Positions 9,787-17,663 of a stretch of DNA of 64,000 nucleotides are shown one piece after another; position 1 is the first letter of the stretch, and each line of letters opens with the position of its first letter. The position numbers were made by a program, and so were the translations under genes. Source of the DNA: Akkermansia muciniphila (GTDB lineage: Bacteria > Verrucomicrobiota > Verrucomicrobiia > Verrucomicrobiales > Akkermansiaceae); contig NZ_FXYA01000002.1 in the NCBI RefSeq assembly GCF_900184965.1, positions 26,303 to 90,302 of the forward strand, given 5' to 3'. The notes beneath the pieces are model-generated. The model searched no databases and was not told where the DNA came from. It saw only the letters and a program-made list of their open reading frames with translations.

Positions 9787-10248
9787 ATGCTCTTGTCCAT
9801 GCAAGACTTCCTCTCCTCGCTCCTCTCATCCATCATATACGGCGAAATAACGTCCAAAACAAAAAAGGAAGAACATTTCCTGAATAAAAAGAAGACCCGG
9901 GAAACCGTCAAAAAATATCAACTCCCCGCGGGGATCATCGCTTACTCCTTCAGCCTTTTGCTGCTCCTGCTGATAGCAGCAGCGATTTTCCAGTCAAAAG
10001 GCCAACCCATAACGGCTCTGTTTCTGGGGTCCCTGTATGTCCTGACGTTAACAGAGGGGACGGCATTATTCATCCGCCTTCTCTGCCGCTGCCGGAAAAG
10101 CTGGAACGAACAGGATTTTTACCTCTCCGTGGCCGTCTGCGGCAACATGCCGCCGCGTCGGTTGAAACAACTGAAATTCCTTCTGATCATTACGGCCTGC
10201 TCCGGTCTGGCCTGTTCAGCCTTCCTTTTCCTGGCTACCCTGATTTAA
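9787..10248 (+). CDS. Small integral membrane protein, unknown function
   Basis: A 153-residue protein I do not recognise. After a charged Lys-rich N-terminal stretch (about 25-45) come three hydrophobic helices: around residues 53-70, 75-100 (interrupted by a Glu) and 127-150. An alternative ATG four codons downstream (9799) is equally possible. It lies between the lipoprotein hydrolase and the pseudokinase gene on the same strand with short gaps, so it may share their transcript. Confidence 0.6.
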   Translation: MLLSMQDFLSSLLSSIIYGEITSKTKKEEHFLNKKKTRETVKKYQLPAGIIAYSFSLLLLLLIAAAIFQSKGQPITALFLGSLYVLTLTEGTALFIRLLCRCRKSWNEQDFYLSVAVCGNMPPRRLKQLKFLLIITACSGLACSAFLFLATLI

Positions 10249-10408
10249 CCGGCCGGTTGAGGAAAAGGGAATGCCGCGGACGGACATGATTGGCGCCCGT
10301 CCAGCATCAGGACATCCCCTCCGCCAAAATATGCCTGCCTATAGAGTTGCTCCCGGTGGGGAATTTAAGGTAGAGTGGAGACCGATACTATTCCACCTGC
10401 CTTTTTCC

Positions 10409-12052
10409 ATGCCTGCCGACGATTCCCTCCCCTTGGACCAGCTTTCCTCTCTCTTTCCCCAATTGGAAAATATCCAGCTTGTCGGAGCCAAAGGCCCCCA
10501 GCAAATCTTTACGGCTACCCTGAAATCCAACTTTGCTCCCGTCATGCTGCGGGTAGTTCCCACGGAAGAAGCCGGCATCTTCGGCTGGGATCCAGAATTC
10601 ATCGTCCGCTCCCTCACCATCGTGGAACAATCCCATCAGGGGCTTCTGCGCGTTTATGAAACAGGACAGGCGGGACCGTTTACTTTCATCATTTCCGAGC
10701 ACTCCCCCTACCCGCGTCTGGCGGATATGGCCACCCTTCCCCAAATATCTCCCCAGGCGGCGCTCAACCTGGTGCGCAACATGGCGGAAGGACTGCTGAC
10801 GCTCCACCGGAAAAACATTTTTCACGGGGGCATTACGCCCAAGCTGATTTGCCTGCGCGAAGACGGCGGAGACGCCCTGCTGCTGCCCATCAACATTTAT
10901 CCCGCCCAATCTCCGGTGGATATGGGGGACTTCGCCTCTCCGGAGTGGGTCACCGGGGCGGAAACCACGTTCACGCCGGGCATGGATATTTACGCGCTGG
11001 GGCTGGCGCTCTACATTCTGCTTACCCGCAAAACGCCGATGGAAGCGGGTTTTGCCATGCCCTCCTCACTGATCAAATGCAGCGATGCCGTGGATTCGGT
11101 AGTCTCCCGCGCCATCAATCCGGATACCCGGGAACGCTACCGGGACCTGGGGAATTTCATCACGGATCTGGATAAAGCCATTGCCCATCCTTCGGGAAGA
11201 AACGCGGCAGCCATCCCTCCGCCGCCATCTTCCCCGGCCATTCCGGTTCTGAACATGCAAAAAGGGCAGTCCAATATCTATTACTATCTCATTCCGGCCC
11301 TGATCATAGGCATTGTGCTGACCTATACCTGCATCCTGTATAAGAAGGATGTCGTCAAAATGCGCAATGATTATAATGAGCAGGTGCAGAAGGAAAATAA
11401 CGCGAAAGCGGAAGCGGCAAGACAGGCGAACAGGGAAGCGCTCCGCCACGCCCCGTCCGCCGCGAAACACGCCGCTGCGGCCATTCCTTCACCTGTTCCG
11501 TCCGCACGTCCGGAGCAGGCGCCGGCAGTTCCCAAAGTTTCCGGGGAACCCGGCAAAGTCAACTGGAGCCTTCAGCCCGGCGTCAAGGTGCGCCAGAGTT
11601 CCAACCGCAATATGCTGGCAGCTTACGGTCCGGAAAAGGCCGTTGACGGCAATACCAGCTCCAGGATTTCCGATGTTTCCATCAGCGCCACAGGCGTGGT
11701 TGAAGGAAAAACCGCCTGGTTCGGCATTGACTTCGGCAGGGAAACCAACCGCACTATAGAAAAGGTGGTCATTTACACGCCGGCCAATCTGACGCTGCTG
11801 GGCACCATGGAAAACTTCAAGGTCATCCTCTACGACAATGACAAAAACGTGCTGGCGGAAAAAACCTTCAGCACTACTCCTTCGGAAAAATCCACCAACA
11901 TCACTTCCTGGGAACTGGACGCTCCAGTCAAAGCGCGCGCCTTGCGCGTGGAATCCTCAAATCCGTCCCACCCGCTGGCGTTGACGGAAGTGGAAGCGTA
12001 CGGACCGGAAGATGCGGAGGACACACCGGTTCCCGCATCTGCGGAAAAATAA
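10409..12052 (+). CDS. Membrane-anchored pseudokinase with C-terminal discoidin-like (F5/8 type C) domain
   Basis: The N-terminal 270 residues follow the Hanks-type Ser/Thr kinase fold (GLLTLHRKNIFHGG, MDIYALGLALYILLT, SPEWV), but the catalytic residues are gone. The HRD loop reads HGGITPK, the DFG position is LLPINIY, and the VAIK lysine region reads MLRVVP. A membrane helix (IPALIIGIVLTYTCILY) separates this from an Ala/Pro/Lys linker and a beta-sandwich from about 11,560 on (SSNRNMLAAYGPEKAVDG, WFGIDFG, ALRVESS) typical of galactose-binding or discoidin domains. The kinase fold should therefore face the cytoplasm and the sugar-binding-like domain the periplasm. ATG codons at 10,271 and 10,331 are also in frame; I chose 10,409 because the kinase-like sequence begins just after it. 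Confidence 0.75.
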   Translation: MPADDSLPLDQLSSLFPQLENIQLVGAKGPQQIFTATLKSNFAPVMLRVVPTEEAGIFGWDPEFIVRSLTIVEQSHQGLLRVYETGQAGPFTFIISEHSPYPRLADMATLPQISPQAALNLVRNMAEGLLTLHRKNIFHGGITPKLICLREDGGDALLLPINIYPAQSPVDMGDFASPEWVTGAETTFTPGMDIYALGLALYILLTRKTPMEAGFAMPSSLIKCSDAVDSVVSRAINPDTRERYRDLGNFITDLDKAIAHPSGRNAAAIPPPPSSPAIPVLNMQKGQSNIYYYLIPALIIGIVLTYTCILYKKDVVKMRNDYNEQVQKENNAKAEAARQANREALRHAPSAAKHAAAAIPSPVPSARPEQAPAVPKVSGEPGKVNWSLQPGVKVRQSSNRNMLAAYGPEKAVDGNTSSRISDVSISATGVVEGKTAWFGIDFGRETNRTIEKVVIYTPANLTLLGTMENFKVILYDNDKNVLAEKTFSTTPSEKSTNITSWELDAPVKARALRVESSNPSHPLALTEVEAYGPEDAEDTPVPASAEK

Positions 12053-12400
12053 TGATTCGGCAGCGCTGTCCCCGGTCGGAAACACCTCCTGGAGCCAAGC
12101 AGAAGGCCATCGCCTCCTTTCCTCCTCCCGAAATGAGAGTTGGGCGGCGCCGGAAGGAAAGTCACGCGCTGCGTTCCGGAATTGGCTTCGCGTATGAAAC
12201 TGTCCGGCTCCTGCTTTCTTTTCTTGAAGACCTTTAGATCCAGTGCGGGAAAATCTGAAAGAACGCATTCGCTCCGGGCCCGCCCTCTCTCCTCACCCCC
12301 GAAAAAGCGCTTCCACCCCATATGAACTGCGGGAAAATATCTTGAAGCGGCTGTTGCTCCAGCGTCCTTTTCCCCATTCAGAAAGAGCAACACTCCGAAA
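12053..12400. other. Intergenic region between convergent genes
   Basis: Space between the pseudokinase gene and the end of rplS. Open frames exist on both strands, but none has a recognisable domain or coding-like composition. I see no RNA gene or repeat here apart from the rplS terminator at its right edge. Confidence 0.5.
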
Positions 12401-12436
12401 ATAAAAAAACCCGGCGCCGCCTCACGGCGGGCCGGG
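12401..12436 (-). terminator. Rho-independent terminator of rplS
   Basis: On the minus strand a GC-rich hairpin (CCCGGCCCGCCG / CGGCGCCGGG) is followed by a run of seven T, 25 bp after the rplS stop. Confidence 0.85.
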
Positions 12437-12460
12437 CCAGCAAAATAGCAATTCTTCCGA

Positions 12461-12808
12461 TTACCGGTTGGCGGACTTCACAATCATGGCATCCTTGCCG
12501 ATGCGGCCGCGCAGGTAGTGAAGTTTGGCGCGGCGGACTTTGCCGCGGTTCACGACTTCAATCTTGGCAATGCGGGGAGTATGCAGGGGGAATACGCGTT
12601 CCACGCCTTCGCCGTAGGAAATCTTGCGGACGGTGAAAGCTTCATTGATGCCGGAACCGCGCTTGGCGATCACAATGCCCTGGAAAATCTGGATACGTTC
12701 CTTGCCGCCTTCAATAACACGAGTGTGAACCTTGATGGTATCACCTACGTTAAATGGGGTCACATCCGCCTTGAGTTGCTCTTGCTCGATTTTATTGATA
12801 ATGTTCAT
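12461..12808 (-). CDS. rplS: 50S ribosomal protein L19
   Basis: A 115-residue protein of normal L19 length. Recognised from [20 protein letters not shown] near the N-terminus, [29 protein letters not shown] and the terminal [16 protein letters not shown], all signature stretches of bL19, which sits at the 30S-50S interface. The usual partners rpsP, rimM and trmD are not adjacent, so this copy is probably transcribed alone, ending in the hairpin immediately downstream. Confidence 0.97.
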   Translation of the reverse strand: MNIINKIEQEQLKADVTPFNVGDTIKVHTRVIEGGKERIQIFQGIVIAKRGSGINEAFTVRKISYGEGVERVFPLHTPRIAKIEVVNRGKVRRAKLHYLRGRIGKDAMIVKSANR

Positions 12809-12917
12809 CTTGTGTTATCTATTGCTGGTGAATATCAGTAAAAGGAAAACTTACGGGACGCAGAATATGAGCCATAATCCCCTAAAAGGCAATCCAAATT
12901 TGCCATACGTCCTTAAT

Positions 12918-14456
12918 TTATTTTTTCGGCGGGGCCGGCGGCGGAGCCACTCTGGCGAGCCACTCCTCCAGCGCCGGAAGAAAAGCGGAGGAAGACATGA
13001 GGCCCCGGATGCCGTCCGCCCGCTGCAGAAAGGCCTTGTTCCCGCCCCGGGCCCGTTCCGCCAGCAGGATTTCCAGCAGCAGGCGCGCGCGGGTGCGGGC
13101 ATTGGCCGCGCCGTCCAGGGCGGAGGAAAGAAACTCTCCGGCGCGGGCCGGTTCCTTCCGGTACAGGCATTCCAGAGCCAGAGCTTCATAAAGGCAGGAG
13201 AAAGGGGCTTTCCGGGCGGACTCCGTCAGACGCGCTGAACGGTCCTTCCAGCGGTCTCCAAACTGCACGGAGGAAGCCCACCACCCCTGGAAATAACGGT
13301 CTTCTTCCGTCGGCTCCACGTCCATATCCTTCATGCGGGCGTATGGACGGTACAGGGGGTCTCCGAACACCACCCCCTGCCAGGACAGCACAGGCATGCT
13401 CATCCAGGAGGCCTCCGCCACGGTATAGCCGTCCAGGAGGCGGTCCACAAAAATATCAAAGCGGTGGCAGGCGCCCAGGAACGGCTCATACACGTTTCCC
13501 ACCGTCACAGCAGCCCCCTTTTCCAACAGGGCGGAACTCCACCCCTTGCCGGGAACCTTGAAATCGGCGGCGCTGAAAGAATGCAGGTGCATGGCTATCG
13601 CCCCGGGCCGGAAGCGGAACGAAGGGTCTGAAAACGGTCCGTTCGCCTTCCCCGCATACCACCCGCAATAAAGAGCCGTATCCCGGCTCAGGGGGAATTT
13701 TTCCGGCAGAGTCTGAGGCCAGTCGTCCAGATAAACGGGAATGCCCGCCTCCCTCACGCGCTTGAACACGTCATCCATCCACCGGTCCCCCTGGGCATAG
13801 GGGCCGCCCCGGTCCACAACAGCCCACCCCCATAAACCCTGTTTCTCCACCTTCGCCGGCTCCGTCACCAGCCGCATGCAGGTATCGGGCGTCAGGCCGT
13901 CCAGGCGGCATACCAGAAACGAAGGAAGACCGGCCCCCACAAAATCCTCCCTCTTATTAAAATAGGGATTCACCTGCCAGGATTTCCTTTCATAACCGCT
14001 CACCGCCAGCAGCGCCAGTTCGGAATCCACCGCCGCCCGGTCCGTCTGCATCTGGTTGACCCCTTTCCCGGGCTGGGGAGCGGGCGTTTCATGCCGAATC
14101 TTCATCGGCAGATCCGCCATCAGCGCCAGCACAAAAATCTTCCGGTCCATCAAGGGGGAGGACGCAATGCCGGAAGGCGTCCACCACCGTTGTTTCCGCG
14201 CCGTCTCCAGCAGCGGGACGCGAATCGTCTCCTCATACTCCTTCCGCGAAATTTCGCCGGTCATGGGGCAATCCAGAGAAACAAGGTTCCCTTCCGGAAC
14301 GCCGCGCACCCGCGCATATTCCCTGGCCATGCGGCGGCTCAACTCGGATTTTCCGTTATAAACCACGGCCACATGAGCAGGCAGCAGCTCATAGGCACAC
14401 GCGGCGGAAAACCACGACGCCAGCAGAAATAACACGGCTAATCCACTCCTGTACAT
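12918..14456 (-). CDS. TIGR03790-family exported protein
   Basis: A 512-residue protein starting with a signal peptide (MYRSGLAVLFLLASWFSAACA); an in-frame ATG ten codons upstream would spoil it, so I place the start at 14,456. The mature N-terminus (HVAVVYNGKSELSRRMAREY, then VPEGNLVSLDCP) matches the TIGR03790 family found in Planctomycetota, Verrucomicrobiota and Acidobacteriota, whose function is unknown. The C-terminal third is helical and Ala/Arg-rich. The gene is monocistronic and diverges from the methylmalonyl-CoA block. Confidence 0.75.
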   Translation of the reverse strand: MYRSGLAVLFLLASWFSAACAYELLPAHVAVVYNGKSELSRRMAREYARVRGVPEGNLVSLDCPMTGEISRKEYEETIRVPLLETARKQRWWTPSGIASSPLMDRKIFVLALMADLPMKIRHETPAPQPGKGVNQMQTDRAAVDSELALLAVSGYERKSWQVNPYFNKREDFVGAGLPSFLVCRLDGLTPDTCMRLVTEPAKVEKQGLWGWAVVDRGGPYAQGDRWMDDVFKRVREAGIPVYLDDWPQTLPEKFPLSRDTALYCGWYAGKANGPFSDPSFRFRPGAIAMHLHSFSAADFKVPGKGWSSALLEKGAAVTVGNVYEPFLGACHRFDIFVDRLLDGYTVAEASWMSMPVLSWQGVVFGDPLYRPYARMKDMDVEPTEEDRYFQGWWASSVQFGDRWKDRSARLTESARKAPFSCLYEALALECLYRKEPARAGEFLSSALDGAANARTRARLLLEILLAERARGGNKAFLQRADGIRGLMSSSAFLPALEEWLARVAPPPAPPKK

Positions 14457-14622
14457 GCCCCTACCATACCTCATCTCCCGGGGCAATCAAGCAGGTGAAA
14501 AGGACGGCCGCGAATTCGCCATTTTTCCGCTTTTCGCTTCACATCCTAAAAAAATCCGCTTTAATAACTCTTGATGTATTGCAGGCCTCCCCCCTGCATT
14601 CCCCTATAACCATCACACGCAT

Positions 14623-15045
14623 ATGATTCAGCAAATTGACCATATCGGCATCGCCGTCAAGAGTCTTGACGCCACCGTTCCCTATTACCGCGATGCGCTC
14701 GGGCTCGGCGAGCCCCACATTGAGGAAGTCCCCACTCAAAAGGTCCGCGTCGCCATGTTTGACGTTGCCGGCGTCCACATCGAACTGCTCGAACCCACCT
14801 CTCCGGAAAGCGCCATCGCCAAGGCTATTGAGAAAAAAGGGGAAGGCATCCACCACATCGCTTTCAAGACCAATGACATCGCCGGAAATATCTCCCAGGC
14901 CAAGGAAGCGGGCCTTACCGTGCTGAACGATCCGCCCGTCCCCGGCGCCCACAACACGCAGGTCACCTTCCTGCATCCCAAGTGCACCTTCGGCGTCCTG
15001 ACCGAGTTCTGCCAGCACCCCGGCGGCTGCGAATGCGGCAAGTAA
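14623..15045 (+). CDS. mce: Methylmalonyl-CoA epimerase
   Basis: A 140-residue VOC-fold enzyme that interconverts the (R) and (S) forms of methylmalonyl-CoA, linking the B12-dependent mutase to the decarboxylase encoded next door. Family marks are the N-terminal IDHIGIAV with metal ligand His7, HIELLEPTS, GIHHIAFKT with a second ligand, and GVLTEF with the glutamate ligand. The C-terminus is Cys-rich (EFCQHPGGCECGK), perhaps a second metal site. It is the first gene of a seven-gene plus-strand cluster; the mutase itself is not in the window. Confidence 0.93.
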   Translation: MIQQIDHIGIAVKSLDATVPYYRDALGLGEPHIEEVPTQKVRVAMFDVAGVHIELLEPTSPESAIAKAIEKKGEGIHHIAFKTNDIAGNISQAKEAGLTVLNDPPVPGAHNTQVTFLHPKCTFGVLTEFCQHPGGCECGK

Positions 15046-15076
15046 CATTCTCCCTATTCACCATACCACTATACCA

Positions 15077-16642
15077 ATGGCTATTGATCCCAAATTGATT
15101 GACGATCTGAACAGCCGCCGCAAGAAGGTGATCCTCAGCGGCGGTCAGGAAAAGATCGACAAGAGACACGAAAAGGGCGAAATGACGGCCCGCGACCGCA
15201 TGGGGTACCTCTTTGAGGAAGGCACCTTCTCGGAAATCGGCATGCATGTGCGCCACAACTGCCACAACTTCGGCATGGGCAAGAAGGAAATCCCCGGCGA
15301 CGGCGTCGTTTCCGGCTTCGGCCTGGTGGACGGCCGTCCGGTGGCTTGCGCTGCCTCCGACTTCCTGGCCCAGGGCGGATCCCTCGGCTACATGCACGCC
15401 ATGAAAATTGCGGATGCCCAGAAGTACGCCCTGAAGGCCGGCATCCCGATGGTGACCGTGAACGACTCCGGCGGCGCGCGCCTCCAGGAAGGCGTGGCGG
15501 CCCTTTCCGGTTATGCCCAGGTGTTCTACAACAATGTGCTTGCCTCCGGCGTGGTTCCGCAAATCTCCATGATCCTGGGCCCCTGCGCGGGCGGCGCGGC
15601 CTACTCCCCCGCCCTGACGGACTTCATCATCATGCGCAATTCCGGCAACGCCGGCATGTACATCACCGGCCCCAAGGTGATTGAACAGGTCACGTATGAA
15701 AAATGCACGATGGACGACATCGGCTCCGCCGCCATTCACGCCACCGTGTCCGGCAACGTCCATTTCGTAGCGGACAGCGACGCGCACGCCATGGACATCC
15801 TGAAGAGGCTGCTTTCCTTCCTTCCTTCCAACAACACGGAAGAACCGCCTCACAAACTGGACACCCCGCTTGACCTGAGCGCAGACGAAGGCATGAGCGA
15901 CCTGATTCCCGGCGACAACCGCACGCCGCTGGACGTCCAGCCCATCATCAGCCGCCTGGTGGACAACGGGGACTTCCTGGAAGTGCATAAGGACTTCGCC
16001 AAAAACGTCGTCGTCGGCTTCGGCCGCATCTGCGGCGTAGTAGTCGGCATCATCGCCAACCAGCCCAACGTGAAAGCCGGCTGCCTGGATATCGACTCCT
16101 CCGACAAGGCCGCACGCTTCATCCGCTTCTGCAACGCATTCAATATTCCGTTGGTGAACCTGGTGGACGTGCCCGGCTTCCTGCCCGGCAAGAACCAGGA
16201 ACGGGGCGGCATTATCCGCCACGGCGCCAAACTCATCTTCGCCTATTCCCAGGCCACGGTGCCCAAAGTCACCCTGATCATGCGGAAAGCCTACGGCGGC
16301 GCCTACATCGCCATGTGCTGCAAGGATCTGGGCGCTGACGCCGTCTTCGCCTGGCCCGGCGCGGAAATCGCCGTCATGGGCGCGGAAGGCGCCGTTCCGG
16401 TGCTCTACGGCCGTGAATTGAAGGCTGTGGAAGACCCGTCGGAAAAAGCCAAGCGCCAGGGAGAACTCCTTGAAGAATACCGGGAAGCCTTCTACAACCC
16501 GTATGTGGCGGCCGGCATGGGGCAGATCACGGAAGTCATCAATCCGGAAGAAACCCGCGCCAAAATCGCCTTCGCCCTGCGCACCCTGCTGAACAAGAAG
16601 GAAGTGCGCCCGGCCAAGAAACACGGCAACATTCCGCTCTAA
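15077..16642 (+). CDS. mmdA: Methylmalonyl-CoA decarboxylase, alpha (carboxyltransferase) subunit
   Basis: A 521-residue cytoplasmic carboxyltransferase that moves the carboxyl of (S)-methylmalonyl-CoA to biotin, releasing propionyl-CoA. It has the two crotonase-like halves of the acyl-CoA carboxylase beta family: MTARDRMGYLFEEGTF, NDSGGARLQEGV, GPCAGGAAYSPALTDF in the first, and VDVPGFLPG, RKAYGGAYIAM and GAEIAVMGAEGA in the second. Sequence alone cannot separate a propionyl-CoA carboxylase from the decarboxylase; the adjacent Na+-pump beta and gamma subunits decide for the decarboxylase. Confidence 0.95.
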   Translation: MAIDPKLIDDLNSRRKKVILSGGQEKIDKRHEKGEMTARDRMGYLFEEGTFSEIGMHVRHNCHNFGMGKKEIPGDGVVSGFGLVDGRPVACAASDFLAQGGSLGYMHAMKIADAQKYALKAGIPMVTVNDSGGARLQEGVAALSGYAQVFYNNVLASGVVPQISMILGPCAGGAAYSPALTDFIIMRNSGNAGMYITGPKVIEQVTYEKCTMDDIGSAAIHATVSGNVHFVADSDAHAMDILKRLLSFLPSNNTEEPPHKLDTPLDLSADEGMSDLIPGDNRTPLDVQPIISRLVDNGDFLEVHKDFAKNVVVGFGRICGVVVGIIANQPNVKAGCLDIDSSDKAARFIRFCNAFNIPLVNLVDVPGFLPGKNQERGGIIRHGAKLIFAYSQATVPKVTLIMRKAYGGAYIAMCCKDLGADAVFAWPGAEIAVMGAEGAVPVLYGRELKAVEDPSEKAKRQGELLEEYREAFYNPYVAAGMGQITEVINPEETRAKIAFALRTLLNKKEVRPAKKHGNIPL

Positions 16643-16662
16643 CATCCATCTCGACGGATCAT

Positions 16663-17109
16663 ATGTTACTCACAACACTCGCCTTTGCACAGGGCATCGC
16701 CAACGTCATGAACAATCTGAACTATCAGATTGTCGGCATTATGGTGGTCATGATGTGCCTGGGTGGCCTGGCCGTCATTCTGACCATCAGCGGCTCCATC
16801 GCCGCCGCCATTCAGAACAGGGTCAAAGCCAAAACCGCCGCTCCCGTAGCCGCGCCTGCCGCCGCCCCCGCTGCGGCGGGCAAACCGGGCATGACTCCGG
16901 AAATGCTCGCCATCCTCTCCGCAGCGGTGGACTCCGCCATGACGGAGCTCACGCCGGAAATGGTGGCCGTCATCTCCGCCGCCGTGGACGCGGGCCTGGA
17001 CGGCATGAGCCACCGCATTGTGGAAATCAAGCAATCCCCGGGCTCCGGCTATGCGGCCGCAGGCAGGGCGGAAATCTTCGCCTCCCACCGCATTCGGCCT
17101 TCCCGTTGA
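16663..17109 (+). CDS. mmdD: Sodium-pump decarboxylase gamma subunit (OadG/MmdD-like)
   Basis: A 148-residue protein with one strong membrane helix (about 23-46, VGIMVVMMCLGGLAVILTI), an Ala/Pro linker, then two similar segments PEMLAILSAAVDSAM and PEMVAVISAAVDAGL followed by HRIVEIK. The helix plus the ILSAAV...HRIV tail is typical of OadG-like subunits, which hold the decarboxylase on the membrane. The duplicated PEMxAxxSAAVD segment is less usual. It lies between the alpha and biotin-carrier genes. Confidence 0.85.
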   Translation: MLLTTLAFAQGIANVMNNLNYQIVGIMVVMMCLGGLAVILTISGSIAAAIQNRVKAKTAAPVAAPAAAPAAAGKPGMTPEMLAILSAAVDSAMTELTPEMVAVISAAVDAGLDGMSHRIVEIKQSPGSGYAAAGRAEIFASHRIRPSR

Positions 17110-17183
17110 ACTACAGCATTATTCACCCTTACCCCCGCCCCGGCGGGAACCATTTAACTTAATACTCCATACCATACATTATC

Positions 17184-17585
17184 ATGAAGAAACTTCGCAT
17201 CACCGTAGACGGCAAGGTATTTGACGTATCCGTAGAACTCCTGGACCAGGTATCCTCCACTACCGCAGCCCCGGCCCCGGCTCCCGCGGCCGCTCCCGCT
17301 CCTGCCGCATCCGCCCCCGTAGCCGCCCCAGCCCCGGCTCCCGCACCTGCGCCCGCTCCGGCCGCCGCCGGCGCCGGAGACGTGCCCAGCCCGCTTGCCG
17401 GCAAGGTTGTTTCCCTGGACGTGGCCGCTGGCGCCTCCGTGAAGGCCGGCGACCAGATTCTGACGCTGGAAGCCATGAAGATGAACACCATCATCTACGC
17501 TCCCGCCTCCGGCACGCTCACCGCTTTCTGCGTAAACCCGGGTGATACGGTTCAGGAAGGACAGGCTCTGGCCAAGATCGGTTAA
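17184..17585 (+). CDS. mmdC: Biotin carboxyl carrier subunit of methylmalonyl-CoA decarboxylase
   Basis: A 133-residue protein: a short N-terminal part (KKLRITVDGKVFDVSVELL), a flexible Ala/Pro linker of about 40 residues, and a biotinyl domain with the canonical EAMKMN, whose lysine carries biotin. It shuttles carboxyl groups from the alpha subunit to the membrane beta subunit. The long linker is what a swinging carrier needs. A biotin ligase gene that can modify it lies two genes downstream. Confidence 0.95.
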   Translation: MKKLRITVDGKVFDVSVELLDQVSSTTAAPAPAPAAAPAPAASAPVAAPAPAPAPAPAPAAAGAGDVPSPLAGKVVSLDVAAGASVKAGDQILTLEAMKMNTIIYAPASGTLTAFCVNPGDTVQEGQALAKIG

Positions 17586-17663
17586 TCCCGGCGGCAACCG
17601 CCCGGGACCTCCAACAGTTCCGGGCTCCGACTCAGATAACAAACCGCTACAATAACATTCCGT

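Noticed and set aside
14963..16645. A 560-codon minus-strand frame opposite mmdA
   Set aside because: Composition (His, Val, Gly-rich, no motifs) is typical of a shadow frame; mmdA is unambiguous.
17270..17380. Repetitive CCGGCCCCGGCTCCC-like DNA
   Set aside because: It encodes the Ala/Pro linker of the biotin carrier protein, a normal low-complexity linker rather than a DNA repeat element.
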